Source: an uncultured Lachnospiraceae bacterium (GTDB lineage: Bacteria; Bacillota; Clostridia; Lachnospirales; Lachnospiraceae). From it: a stretch of 64,000 nt of DNA. The notes beneath the pieces are model-generated. The model saw nothing but the letters and a program-made list of their open reading frames with translations, was not told the DNA's origin and made no database searches. Of the stretch, positions 54,126 to 63,179 are shown piece by piece. Each line of letters starts with the position of its first letter. Within the stretch, counting starts at the first letter, position 1. The translations under genes and the position numbers were made by a program. The stretch is taken from positions 62,001-126,000 of the forward strand of contig CAJUTQ010000103.1 in NCBI GenBank assembly GCA_910589265.1, in the 5' to 3' direction.

Positions 54126-55190
54126 CTAGCTGTCCTGCTTCCATTGCTTATCTATATATTCCTCTATTTGACCTGTCATAATTGGCAGAACCTTTTCTTT
54201 TTGATAATATGCCTTTGTCCATTGAATGCTTTTCTCTACTGCATCTTCTATACTCCAGACAGGATGCCACCCTATTCTTGCCTTAATTTTTGAGCAGTCC
54301 AGCTTCAAAAATGCTGCCTCATGGGGGCCTTTGTCATGTTTATTTATCCAAGATAATCCCTCTCCCCACTGTTGACAAAAAAGCTGGGCCAGCCTTCCTG
54401 CTGTAACGCAATCCCTGTCGTCAGGACCTACATTGTAGCATCCTTGCAGACTTTTGTCCTCCCATTGTTTTTTTCCTATCATTAAATAGGCGGTCAAAGG
54501 CTCCAATACATGTTGGAAAGGTCTTACTGCAAAAGGATTGCGAATAATAATCTTTTCTTTTTTTATAGCTGCCCGAATGCAGTCTGGAATAATTCTATCT
54601 TTTGCAAAGTCTCCTCCCCCAATTACATTTCCTGCTCTTGCTGTTGATATACGGATATTTAATTGTTCGAAAAAGGATCTTTGGTAACTATGAGTGACTA
54701 ATTCTGAGCAGGACTTGCTATTTGAATAAGGATCATATCCATCTAAAGGCTCATTTTCCCTATACCCCCACTCCCACTCTTTGTTTTCATAGACTTTGTC
54801 TGTTGTTATATTTAAAAGGGATTTCACACATTTATATTTTCGTACGCATTCTAATATATTGACTGTTCCCATCACATTCGTTTCATACGTGTATACTGGA
54901 TTCATGTAACTTTCTCGAACAAGAGGCTGGGCCGCTAAATGAAATACTATTTCTGGCTGCTCTTTAGCAAAAATTTCTTCTAATTTTCCTCTCTCCCTTA
55001 TATCCCCAAAAACAGAGAGCATTCCCTTTTCTACTTCTCCAATGTAAAAAAGGCATTCCTCCTCTATGGGAGGCAAAGAATATCCAATCGCTTCTGCCCC
55101 TAGTTTTTTTAATAAAATGCATAGCCAGGCTCCCTTAAACCCTGTATGCCCTGTTACCAATACTTTTTTATTTTTATAAAAGTCTATCAT
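54126..55190 (-). CDS. rfbG: CDP-glucose 4,6-dehydratase
   Basis: A 354-residue extended SDR that makes CDP-4-keto-6-deoxyglucose. Landmarks are VTGHTGFKGAWLCILLKKLGA, HLAAQPLVRESY, the Ser/Thr motif NITTDKVYENKEW and the catalytic YSNSK region (DPYSNSKSCSELV). The pattern STARAGNVIGGGDFAKDRIIPD confirms the CDP-glucose dehydratase. It lies 20 bases before rfbF. Confidence 0.95.
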   Translation of the reverse strand: MIDFYKNKKVLVTGHTGFKGAWLCILLKKLGAEAIGYSLPPIEEECLFYIGEVEKGMLSVFGDIRERGKLEEIFAKEQPEIVFHLAAQPLVRESYMNPVYTYETNVMGTVNILECVRKYKCVKSLLNITTDKVYENKEWEWGYRENEPLDGYDPYSNSKSCSELVTHSYQRSFFEQLNIRISTARAGNVIGGGDFAKDRIIPDCIRAAIKKEKIIIRNPFAVRPFQHVLEPLTAYLMIGKKQWEDKSLQGCYNVGPDDRDCVTAGRLAQLFCQQWGEGLSWINKHDKGPHEAAFLKLDCSKIKARIGWHPVWSIEDAVEKSIQWTKAYYQKEKVLPIMTGQIEEYIDKQWKQDS

Positions 55191-55212
55191 AGTTTTCTTC
55201 CATTTCTTCTAT

Positions 55213-55986
55213 TTAATCATTCCATACTTTCCAAGGAGCTGATTTATCCCTCCACATTTCTTCCAGTTGAGTTTTATCTCGAATAGTCTCCATAGGCATC
55301 CAAAAACCTTGATGACGGTAAGAAGCCATTTGATTGTCTCTTGCCAATCGGTCAAAAACACTTCTGCCAATAACCTGCTCTTTGTCCAAATAATCAAAAA
55401 TGCCAACGTTGAATGCCATACTGCATGCATTTACCCATGCATCGGGGGAATATGAGGAATATTGTGTAAAATCAATCCCCCCATCCTTTCCAAGAGGGAG
55501 AATTTCATTTCTTCCAGTTGGCCTTGTCACTGCAAAGGTTGCTATTTTTCTATTTTTTTTATGTTCTTCCACCAAATGAGAAATATGAATATTGGATACA
55601 CAATCGCCATAGGTAACTAGGAAAGAGGCTTCATCTAAATATTGTCGAATCATAAATATCCGTTCTGGTATAGAAGAACGAAGGCCAGTATCTACGACAG
55701 AAACTTTCCAATCCTCTGTCTTTTTCCTGTGAATGACAATCTCATTTGTTTGGAGATCCACTGTAATGTCCGACTGGTAAATATAAAAATTCATAAAGTA
55801 ATCTTTGATCATTTCCCCTTTGTACCCAGTACAAATAATAAAATCATTATATCCGTAAAAAGCATATTGTTTCATAATATGCCATAATATAGGTCTGCCC
55901 CCAATCTCAGCCATAGGTTTTGGAACTTTTTCATCTTCTTCTATTAAGGTACTTGGCAATCCGCCTGCTAATATAACAACTTTCAT
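55213..55986 (-). CDS. Divergent sugar nucleotidyltransferase (RfbF paralogue with altered nucleotide loop)
   Basis: A 257-residue paralogue of RfbF, alike in PKPMAEIGGRPILWHIMKQYAFYG and VTYGDCVSNI. The nucleotide loop reads AGGLPSTLIEE instead of AGG-x-GTR, and the catalytic-loop Arg is missing. The variant is known in some bacterial nucleotidyltransferases, so activity is not ruled out, but a different reaction or a regulatory role is possible. It lies between rfbG and rfbH. Confidence 0.75.
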   Translation of the reverse strand: MKVVILAGGLPSTLIEEDEKVPKPMAEIGGRPILWHIMKQYAFYGYNDFIICTGYKGEMIKDYFMNFYIYQSDITVDLQTNEIVIHRKKTEDWKVSVVDTGLRSSIPERIFMIRQYLDEASFLVTYGDCVSNIHISHLVEEHKKNRKIATFAVTRPTGRNEILPLGKDGGIDFTQYSSYSPDAWVNACSMAFNVGIFDYLDKEQVIGRSVFDRLARDNQMASYRHQGFWMPMETIRDKTQLEEMWRDKSAPWKVWND

Positions 55987-56008
55987 TTGGCCCTTTCTCC
56001 TCGTCTGC

Positions 56009-57355
56009 CTATTGTACAGCCTCTATTATCTCATCTGCCATGTAATCAAGCATTTCTTCACTCATTCCTGGATAAACACCAATCCAAAATGTATCCATCA
56101 TGATCTTATCTGTTTCCTTTAGCTCTCCCACAATGCGGTATCCCTCTTTCGTCTTTCTCATCTCGTCAAAACATGGCTGCTTTGTCAAGTTTCCTGCAAA
56201 TAGCATTCTTGTCTGAATACCCTTTTTCTCCAAATGCTGTACAATCTTATTTTTATCTACACCTTCTTTGCATGTTAAGGTAAATCCAAACCAACTAGGT
56301 TTTGAGTCAGGACATGGCATAGGAAGTATAAATTTTTCTGAAACACATTGGAGCCTTTTGAATAAATGCTCAAAATTTTTTCTTCTCACTTTTACAAAGT
56401 TGGGAAGCTTTTTCAGCTGAGCGCAGCCTATTGCTGCCTGCATGTCTGTTATTTGTAAATTATATCCAAAATGTGAGTATACATATTTATGATCATAACC
56501 AAAGGGCAGTTCTCCATGCTGTTTGTCAAATCTATGCCCACACCGATTGTCTTCTCCAGAAGAACAGACGCAGTCTCTGCCCCAGTCTCTTAAAGATCGT
56601 ACTATTCTATTGAGGAGCCCACTGTTTGTATAAACAGCCCCTCCTTCTCCCATAGTCATATGATGAGGCGGATAAAAGCTGGAAGTTCCTATATGGCCTA
56701 TCGTTCCTGTTAATTTCCATTCTCCACCTATACAATATAAGCTCCCCAAAGCATCACAGTTATCTTCTACTAGCCATAATCCATGCTTTTCGCAGAACTC
56801 TTTTACTTTTAATAAATCAAAGGGATTTCCCAATGTATGTGCTGCCATCACTGCCTTTGTTTTCTTTGTAAGAGCCTCCTCCAACAATGAGACATCTAAA
56901 TTATATTGAGGGATGGTCACATCCACAAAAACAGGCACTGCCCCATAGTGAACCATTGGACTTACCGTTGTAGGAAAACCTGCCGCAACGGTTATTACCT
57001 CATCTCCTGGCTTTATTCTTTTTTCTCCCAATAAAGGGGAGGTTAATGCCATAAATGCCAGCAAATTTGCAGAAGAGCCAGAATTTACAACGCTACAATG
57101 GGCTAGACCAAGATAATGGGCCAGCTCCTTTTCAAATTTTTCTGTATACCTTCCAGAAGTCAGCCAAAATTCTAAAGAGCTGTCCACAAGATTTACCATT
57201 TCCTCTTCATTGTAGACTCTCCCAGCATAAGGAATTCTATCCCCTTTTTTGTATTGTTTCCTGTTATGATATCTTTCACAATATTCTGTCACCTGCTCTA
57301 GTATTTTTTCCCTTGCTTCTTCCTGGCTCATTCCTTCAAATGTACTTGCTTTCAT
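56009..57355 (-). CDS. rfbH: CDP-4-keto-6-deoxyglucose 3-dehydratase (E1/RfbH)
   Basis: A 448-residue PMP/iron–sulfur enzyme that removes the C3 hydroxyl. The site of the PLP lysine in related aminotransferases holds a His-His pair (231–232) in YPPHHMTMGEGG, the hallmark of this family. Cysteines 262, 264 and 272 in the DCVCSSGEDNRC segment are candidate [2Fe-2S] ligands. The enzyme needs an E3-type reductase (RfbI), which is not in the window. It overlaps the GT2 gene upstream by four bases. Confidence 0.95.
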   Translation of the reverse strand: MKASTFEGMSQEEAREKILEQVTEYCERYHNRKQYKKGDRIPYAGRVYNEEEMVNLVDSSLEFWLTSGRYTEKFEKELAHYLGLAHCSVVNSGSSANLLAFMALTSPLLGEKRIKPGDEVITVAAGFPTTVSPMVHYGAVPVFVDVTIPQYNLDVSLLEEALTKKTKAVMAAHTLGNPFDLLKVKEFCEKHGLWLVEDNCDALGSLYCIGGEWKLTGTIGHIGTSSFYPPHHMTMGEGGAVYTNSGLLNRIVRSLRDWGRDCVCSSGEDNRCGHRFDKQHGELPFGYDHKYVYSHFGYNLQITDMQAAIGCAQLKKLPNFVKVRRKNFEHLFKRLQCVSEKFILPMPCPDSKPSWFGFTLTCKEGVDKNKIVQHLEKKGIQTRMLFAGNLTKQPCFDEMRKTKEGYRIVGELKETDKIMMDTFWIGVYPGMSEEMLDYMADEIIEAVQ

Positions 57356-59700
57356 TCCCTATTTCCTCCAGTAAAAAACTTTTCTAAAAAGATAGCAACC
57401 TGATAAACATCACAAATACTGCCTGGCTCCGCTTCAATTAGCTTTCCTTCTATTTTAATTAAATCTTCCAAAGAGCCCTTTTCCTCCTCTGGTTTCCTTA
57501 TTACTTTCTCTGGCATAAATAACCGTCCGTACATATTTTGGTCAAACCATTCCACTAATTCCTCTTTGCAAAGAGACATGGCATAGCGAAGTCTGTGAAC
57601 CTTTGCATCAAATAAAATATCCTGCTTATCCAGCTCAAGGAGTACCCGCTCATACATTGCCCTAAAGTCTGCTCTTTCTAAAACTTCATCAGGCACTGCA
57701 CCAATTCCATGGGCATATAGGATGCAGGCATATAAACCTCCTATTTGGCTGTCTACAATGGGAAACAGCCTCTCCAAATACCCTGGAACCCTCCATCCTT
57801 GAACAAAGGTTTTTTTCATTTTCTCTATCATGCTTACCTGTGTCAGCTCATGATTTCCCACTCTGCAATTGGCTCCAATGGACACATTGCTAATTCCTGT
57901 AATGGTAAATACATTTTCAATAAAAGCTAGTTCCTCTTCCACATTAGCAATAGTAACTGCCATACAAATGTCTTGGGAATAGCCTGCCCAGAGTACTCCT
58001 GTCTTCTCATAAAGCGTTGCCAGATAACTTCTGTGAATTCCTGAATTATGGTAAAGCTGAGGTAAAAAATACATTTTCTCAAAATGAGAAAAACTGTCCA
58101 TAAAAACACCCTTTGGAGAGTAAAAATAACTGCTATTGCTCCCCTTCTTATATCCTACTCCACAGACAAGTATGGTATTTCCAGCTCCAGGCATTAACCG
58201 ATCGTCTACATCAGCCCATTTATAAAATGCTTCGTTCCAAAGCCATATTGGCCTAGTAGGATCCTTTTCAATAATCGTGTTTAGCTCTTCCAAAGCCCAT
58301 GGCAGTATACCATCATCTGCTCCCATAGAAATCAAAAATTCTCCCTCTGCCTTCAAATAAGCATATTCAAAATTTTTCATGAGAGAAAGGTTTCTAGGAG
58401 TACGATAATACTTTATTTTTGGGTCTTGCAATCTCTGGCATATTTTATAAGTAGGTGTCTTTCCCTCCCAATCCATTTCTGTATTATCGCTGACAATAAT
58501 TTCATAATCTCCTTGAAATGTTTGATATAAACATGTTTTCAATGTATAGTATAACGTTTCTCCTGCATTCCTACATGGAATAATAAGGGAAAACCGGCAG
58601 GAAGGCTTTTTATATAAGGCACTCTCAACTTCTTCTTTAGATGTTTGATAAATATTTCCTATATAAGCGAGATAATTCCCAAATCTTCCTACTGCTATGT
58701 TTTCCTCTAAATAATCTCCATCTGACTCTGTAAGTCGTTCCAGCCTAGGTTTCATTTCTTTTTCCATAGCCATCTGGTCTATGAGAAGTCCACTTGCCAG
58801 CACAGTGACCAATCCATTTTCTGTACCTTTTTCTGCAATATACTCTAGCAAGGCGCCTCTCGTATCCATATAGCTATCTTCTGTATGAAGGTAGTAAACC
58901 GATGCATATTGAATGCCATCTCTTTCCTCTACGGACTTTATACTAGCTAAGATAAGCTCCTCCTTGTTGGAATTTCCTTCCCATATGGTTGGTCTATTTA
59001 ATACAAATACCTTTTTTCCCAAAGCTTTCAACGCCTTTGCAGCCAGCAGACATTGGAGATCATCCTTACTGGAGGTAGTTATGACAACAAAGGTCCCATC
59101 CTCTTTTGTCAATCTTTCAAAATAATACTCCACATTTAACTTTTCCAGTATCCATTCCCAGTTTTCTTCCTTCAAAGAACCATATGCTTCCTTTGCCACA
59201 GTTGACCATAAAAGATATAAATAAATATTTCCACTTATATAATACAAATGGGCAAGTTCTTTCATTAACTCTTTGGAAAAGACAGTCTCATGAGTCAGTT
59301 CCTCTTGCAGCCTTACAATCTCTTTTTCAATAATATCGCATCCCGCTTCTATTCCCAGGAATTCTTTTTTCATCTTTTGAAGCTGATATAAATATCTTTG
59401 CTCTTCCAAATAATCCCCTTTAATCTGTGAAAGAATACTCATCAGTTCTAAATATTCATCCACATAGTCATACAAATAACAAGGCACACATTTATTAGAT
59501 AAAAACTTAATAATTTCATCCACTGGTTTCTTTTCTTTTAGCATTAACTTTGCTTTCACTAAATACCACTTCAGTCGGACAGGCTTTATTGTAAAGGCTG
59601 CCTCCAGCGTTTTATTTAATGCATCTACATCTAAATATGGCAGATTTTCTTCTATATTCTCAAGTATGGCATGGTATTGATCCATTTGTGTTCTATCCAT
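57352..59700 (-). CDS. Large two-part GT2 glycosyltransferase (third paralogue)
   Basis: A 782-residue homologue of the proteins at 33290–35692 and 30918–33297, with the same helical N-terminus (IKPVRLKWYLVKAKLMLKEKK), a GT2 domain from about residue 365 (RFSLIIPCRNAGETL, VSDNTEMDWEGKTP, GADDGILPWALEEL) and the long C-terminal part ending in SICDVYQVAIFLEKF. No G tract. It lies 22 kb from its relatives, in the CDP-dideoxyhexose run, so dispersed duplication is likely. Confidence 0.82.
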   Translation of the reverse strand: MDRTQMDQYHAILENIEENLPYLDVDALNKTLEAAFTIKPVRLKWYLVKAKLMLKEKKPVDEIIKFLSNKCVPCYLYDYVDEYLELMSILSQIKGDYLEEQRYLYQLQKMKKEFLGIEAGCDIIEKEIVRLQEELTHETVFSKELMKELAHLYYISGNIYLYLLWSTVAKEAYGSLKEENWEWILEKLNVEYYFERLTKEDGTFVVITTSSKDDLQCLLAAKALKALGKKVFVLNRPTIWEGNSNKEELILASIKSVEERDGIQYASVYYLHTEDSYMDTRGALLEYIAEKGTENGLVTVLASGLLIDQMAMEKEMKPRLERLTESDGDYLEENIAVGRFGNYLAYIGNIYQTSKEEVESALYKKPSCRFSLIIPCRNAGETLYYTLKTCLYQTFQGDYEIIVSDNTEMDWEGKTPTYKICQRLQDPKIKYYRTPRNLSLMKNFEYAYLKAEGEFLISMGADDGILPWALEELNTIIEKDPTRPIWLWNEAFYKWADVDDRLMPGAGNTILVCGVGYKKGSNSSYFYSPKGVFMDSFSHFEKMYFLPQLYHNSGIHRSYLATLYEKTGVLWAGYSQDICMAVTIANVEEELAFIENVFTITGISNVSIGANCRVGNHELTQVSMIEKMKKTFVQGWRVPGYLERLFPIVDSQIGGLYACILYAHGIGAVPDEVLERADFRAMYERVLLELDKQDILFDAKVHRLRYAMSLCKEELVEWFDQNMYGRLFMPEKVIRKPEEEKGSLEDLIKIEGKLIEAEPGSICDVYQVAIFLEKFFTGGNRE

Positions 59701-59741
59701 TTTCCTGTCCTTCTTTCCTTTTTCCTAAATTGTTATTTTCT

Positions 59742-60926
59742 TTATAAAATAACAATGGAGCAGTTGGGAATACTACCTTTTATTTGCTTCTCTATATCAT
59801 GTGCATTCATCATGGAGCATATGGCTATTATCATTTCTTCTTGATTTTGAATATATTCTGGTCCATATACCATCTTTTCGCCAATTTTTATGCCTTGTTT
59901 TGCCGAATTATTATCAATAAAGCAGTCTGCCTTTTCCATAAGCTCTGGATATTTTTTTATAAGCTGCATAGCGTATGCCCCACTGCCCCATATGAGCAAT
60001 TTTTTCGATGTAGACAACAGATCCTCTACCTTACCTTCTAATTCCTTTTCTCTTGCTGAAACTTCCTTAAAATAATTTTTTATAGGTTCCATAGATGTAT
60101 TGTCATACTTTATCTCACCCTTTTGATCCTTCATCTCGTACAATGCAATAAGTAACTGGCCTCTGCTTTCTCCCTTTCCAATATCAACATAAACCTCTTC
60201 ATTGACTCTGTATAAGCCAAAGGCATTGAACAAATTATCTAAGGACCCTTTACTAAAATAATTAATATGTTCATGATTAAAATAATCAGGCACGGGATGA
60301 ATATATTTTTCAAACCCTTCCACTGCTGGACATTCACATAAAAAATAGGATTTTTTATCCCTTCTCATATATTGAAGGATTTGTGACAGATAATTTCTCA
60401 AATCATAAATGTGCTCTATGACTCCAATGGATATTATAAGATCATACTTATTTTTTTCTTCTTGGGCTACAGGCTCAAAAACTCCGTTGCATACCCCTCT
60501 AACTCCTCTCTCCCTCAATTTTTCTACAGAATCCCAAGAAGGATCCATCCCACAAAGATTTGAAAAGCCTTTCTTCTGTAAATAACCTAAAAAATCACCG
60601 CTTCCACAACCTATATCTATAATATTTGCATCCCGTTCTATTTTATCGCCAAATACTTTGCATACTTGTATAAACTCTTCTTCCCGCTCTAAGTCTGCCA
60701 CTTTTAAAGCAGCATTTTCTGCATACATATTGCATTCTCTATAATACTGGTCATATTCTTTCTGTGTGGCGTGAACATCAGCATAGGCAAAGCCACAGCT
60801 GCTGCAACATACTACATTATAGGAAAGGGGCAGGGGATTGTTTTCACCTAGCCTATACATGCTAATATTTTTCAGCTTCTCACCCTTTTTATTCCCACAA
60901 ATAGGACAGCTTCTATACATTACCAT
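59742..60926 (-). CDS. Sugar C-methyltransferase-like three-part protein
   Basis: A 394-residue protein. The N-terminal zinc-type CxxC pairs (RSCPICGNKKG, CCSSCGFAY) precede a class I methyltransferase core with IIDIGCGSGDFLGYL and ISIGVIEHIYDLRNYL. The C-terminal part has an LLIWGSGAYAMQLI Rossmann-like segment. This architecture is that of NDP-hexose C-methyltransferases, which act on 3-keto or 4-keto dideoxy sugars. With rfbF, rfbG and rfbH next door, a branched CDP-sugar is plausible, but the substrate is inferred. Confidence 0.8.
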   Translation of the reverse strand: MVMYRSCPICGNKKGEKLKNISMYRLGENNPLPLSYNVVCCSSCGFAYADVHATQKEYDQYYRECNMYAENAALKVADLEREEEFIQVCKVFGDKIERDANIIDIGCGSGDFLGYLQKKGFSNLCGMDPSWDSVEKLRERGVRGVCNGVFEPVAQEEKNKYDLIISIGVIEHIYDLRNYLSQILQYMRRDKKSYFLCECPAVEGFEKYIHPVPDYFNHEHINYFSKGSLDNLFNAFGLYRVNEEVYVDIGKGESRGQLLIALYEMKDQKGEIKYDNTSMEPIKNYFKEVSAREKELEGKVEDLLSTSKKLLIWGSGAYAMQLIKKYPELMEKADCFIDNNSAKQGIKIGEKMVYGPEYIQNQEEMIIAICSMMNAHDIEKQIKGSIPNCSIVIL

Positions 60927-61010
60927 TTATGCACTTCCTTTCACCTATCAATCCTTCCTAATGCCTTTGTCCTACTTATCTATAGCCTTCTATAAAATCT
61001 TTCTTTTGCT

Positions 61011-61183
61011 TTATTTTGCATAGGCATCTCTATTATCCACTATATCATAACAAGGATATTCACATTTTACACATGTAAAAGGATTCTTTCGTCTCTTCTC
61101 CAACATTCTCTTAAGAAATTATTTGTTTCTTCACTCTCATAGGAACAAAGATATCCTCTATCTTTATATAAATTTCCATGCAT
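61011..61183 (-). pseudogene. Possible decayed Cys-rich C-terminus
   Basis: Two short frames read …GYLCSYESEETNNFLRECWRRDER and, after a shift, KNPFTCVKCEYPCYDIVDNRDAYAK before a TAA at 61011. The Cys spacing resembles the SPASM end of a radical-SAM protein. It is weak evidence of a broken gene in the 268-base gap between the C-methyltransferase and the kinase-like gene. Confidence 0.3.
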
Positions 61184-61194
61184 CCTCTCTAATC

Positions 61195-61725
61195 CTATAT
61201 TCCAAAAAAATTTATCATCTCTTTTACCTGCTCTTGTGGCGTATTTTGTCCATCATTATATAAAATCAAGTCCGGACTTTTTGGCTCTTCCACTTCAATC
61301 TCCAGACCTGCCACATCTTTTTCTATTCCCTTTGCAGAATTACTATATAATCCCTTTTGATCTCTCCTTTTTAATGTATCCATGGAAACCTTTACATAAA
61401 TCTCCTTATAATTCTTTATATGTTCCCTATTCCACTGTCTTACACTGTCAAACATAGATATCGTACAGCATACTACATTGATTCCCTGTTCCTCCAGCAT
61501 GGCGCATAAACGGGAATATCTCATGGCACATTTTTTTCTATCCTCTTTGGAATATCCTAAATCATCTCCAAATACCTGCCTTAAAGTGTCTCCGTCAAAG
61601 AAAACGGTGTTGGGATGTTTTTCTTTTAGTCGATTATAAAACAAGGATCCGATTGTAGTCTTACCTGCCCCTGAAAGACCTGTAATCCAGAAAACTTCAT
61701 TTCCACCTGCCTTTCTATTATTCAT
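61195..61725 (-). CDS. Adenylylsulfate kinase-like protein, probable cytidine diphosphoramidate kinase (Cj1415-like)
   Basis: A 176-residue P-loop kinase of the CysC fold with ITGLSGAGKTT at 14–24 and FFDGDTLRQVFG. In C. jejuni the CysC-like Cj1415 phosphorylates cytidine diphosphoramidate at the 3' position. Here too it is followed upstream by genes resembling Cj1416 and Cj1417, while ATP sulfurylase and sulfotransferase genes are not seen, so PAPS synthesis is less likely. It overlaps the next gene by eight bases; the ATG has GGAGG nine bases upstream. Confidence 0.75.
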   Translation of the reverse strand: MNNRKAGGNEVFWITGLSGAGKTTIGSLFYNRLKEKHPNTVFFDGDTLRQVFGDDLGYSKEDRKKCAMRYSRLCAMLEEQGINVVCCTISMFDSVRQWNREHIKNYKEIYVKVSMDTLKRRDQKGLYSNSAKGIEKDVAGLEIEVEEPKSPDLILYNDGQNTPQEQVKEMINFFGI

Positions 61726-62500
61726 CAAGTTTTGCCTCCACAATTTTTAAATCGTCACAATCGTCAATTTCATACCATCCTCTTTGTATGTGCACAGCCT
61801 TCAGTTTATGCCCTTCCTCAATTAAACCTTGCAAAAGATCTGTCATGTACATCTTTTCATAATTTCTTTCAGTGCTCCAAAGCTTTTGCCCCTCTTGGCT
61901 TCTTTTTTTAGCCTCTTTGCAAAGATCCAACATAGCCTTTAGCCCTTGTCTTCGAAACCGCATGAGACCAATATACTGAGATTGTACCTTACTTCTGTCC
62001 TCTGTCTTTTGACCTATTTCTGTTAAATAATCCATCTTGTCAAACATCAAAGTTTCTGCGTCATCCAAAGGGTTTTCACACCTCTCAGACCAGTATTCGT
62101 ACCAGCCGTCATCGACAATGACTGACATATCTTCCTCTGAAGCTAATACTTTTTCAAATACTTCTTTACTATATAATATATCTCCATAAGATATGATAAT
62201 ATCTTCCTCACCTTCCATAAGATCTTTGGCACACATGAGGGAATATACCATATTGGTGGAAGGGAAGTTTTCATTAATGGAAAAATGGATTTTCGTATTT
62301 TCCAATCTTTTTTTCAGTACTTCGCTTTTATAACCCCCCACAATCGTTATGTCTTCTTCTTCTATCCCGCAGGAGTACATGGTCAAGAGCTGTCTCTCAA
62401 TAAGGCTTTTTCCCTTTACCTCTACCATACATTTTGGCTGATTATCTGTCAAAGGACGCAGTCTCGTCCCTTGTCCTGCTGCTAAAATAATGATTTTCAC
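61718..62500 (-). CDS. Nucleotidyltransferase, probable CTP:phosphoglutamine cytidylyltransferase (Cj1416-like)
   Basis: A 260-residue LicC-like nucleotidyltransferase with IILAAGQGTRLRPLTDNQPKCMVEV and IISYGDILYSKE. In the Campylobacter phosphoramidate pathway Cj1416 turns L-glutamine phosphate into CDP-L-glutamine. The start is a GTG with a GGGAGG six bases upstream, and it overlaps the 3' end of the amidotransferase-like gene by four bases. A choline- or phosphocholine-type role (LicC) is the alternative, but no lic genes are near. Confidence 0.75.
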   Translation of the reverse strand: MKIIILAAGQGTRLRPLTDNQPKCMVEVKGKSLIERQLLTMYSCGIEEEDITIVGGYKSEVLKKRLENTKIHFSINENFPSTNMVYSLMCAKDLMEGEEDIIISYGDILYSKEVFEKVLASEEDMSVIVDDGWYEYWSERCENPLDDAETLMFDKMDYLTEIGQKTEDRSKVQSQYIGLMRFRRQGLKAMLDLCKEAKKRSQEGQKLWSTERNYEKMYMTDLLQGLIEEGHKLKAVHIQRGWYEIDDCDDLKIVEAKLDE

Positions 62501-63108
62501 AAGAATCCTCCCTTCTTAAATAAGATTTGTATTCTTTTTATATCTTCCATTGAGAATTCTTTTTCTCTTTCTGGATGCCACATAGTAGCGAATATGTTTT
62601 TTTCCTTACAGGCAACTGACTCTATCACTCCATCTTTTGTAAAAGCAAGGACTTCCAGCGGCCCTTTTACTTCAAAGCATCCCTGGTTGTGAAAACTATT
62701 CACTTCTCTTTGTCCCATCTTTCCCTGAATCTTATGATAAAGGGCAACATGTCCTTTTACCTCTTCCAACGGGCATCCAAAGTAATCCAATATTACTTCC
62801 ATTCCTCTGCAAAATCCATAAATAGGAATCTCTCTCTCCATTGCTATATCCAATAATCTTTTTTCTGTCTCGTCCCTTTCTGGGGCTTTACCTCCATATT
62901 TTACTAGACTGTTGCCCCCAGTAAGGACAATACCAACTGGTTCCAGCTTCTCTATTATTTTTTCAGCAATATAAAGAAGATTAGGTATAGGAACTGGTAA
63001 GTATCCGCAGGCATGCAAAAACTTTGGAATCATTTGATCCCCACAGTCCCTTCTTTCCTTATAACTTTCTACAATTTCTACTCTTTGTGTATATAAAACA
63101 ATATCCAT
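62497..63108 (-). CDS. Class I amidotransferase-like hydrolase, probable gamma-glutamyl-CDP-amidate hydrolase (Cj1417-like)
   Basis: A 203-residue class I amidotransferase-fold hydrolase with Cys100 in GFCRGME and His178/Glu180 in MWHPERE as the triad, plus VLTGGNS. Cj1417 uses this fold to release glutamate from CDP-glutamine, giving cytidine diphosphoramidate. The order kinase-like, nucleotidyltransferase, hydrolase copies the Cj1415–Cj1417 order. The glutamine kinase (Cj1418) is not in the window and is expected further right. Confidence 0.78.
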   Translation of the reverse strand: MDIVLYTQRVEIVESYKERRDCGDQMIPKFLHACGYLPVPIPNLLYIAEKIIEKLEPVGIVLTGGNSLVKYGGKAPERDETEKRLLDIAMEREIPIYGFCRGMEVILDYFGCPLEEVKGHVALYHKIQGKMGQREVNSFHNQGCFEVKGPLEVLAFTKDGVIESVACKEKNIFATMWHPEREKEFSMEDIKRIQILFKKGGFL

Positions 63109-63179
63109 TGTTTCCTTTTTTCTCCTATATGACCTCTCGAATATGGAAAACTAGGGGAGTGAAGTTTTTCACCCATCCT

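Noticed and set aside
61195..61725. Reading the kinase-like gene as APS kinase for PAPS and sulfation
   Set aside because: No ATP sulfurylase or sulfotransferase is in the window, and the two upstream neighbours fit the Cj1416/1417 pair better; not fully excluded.
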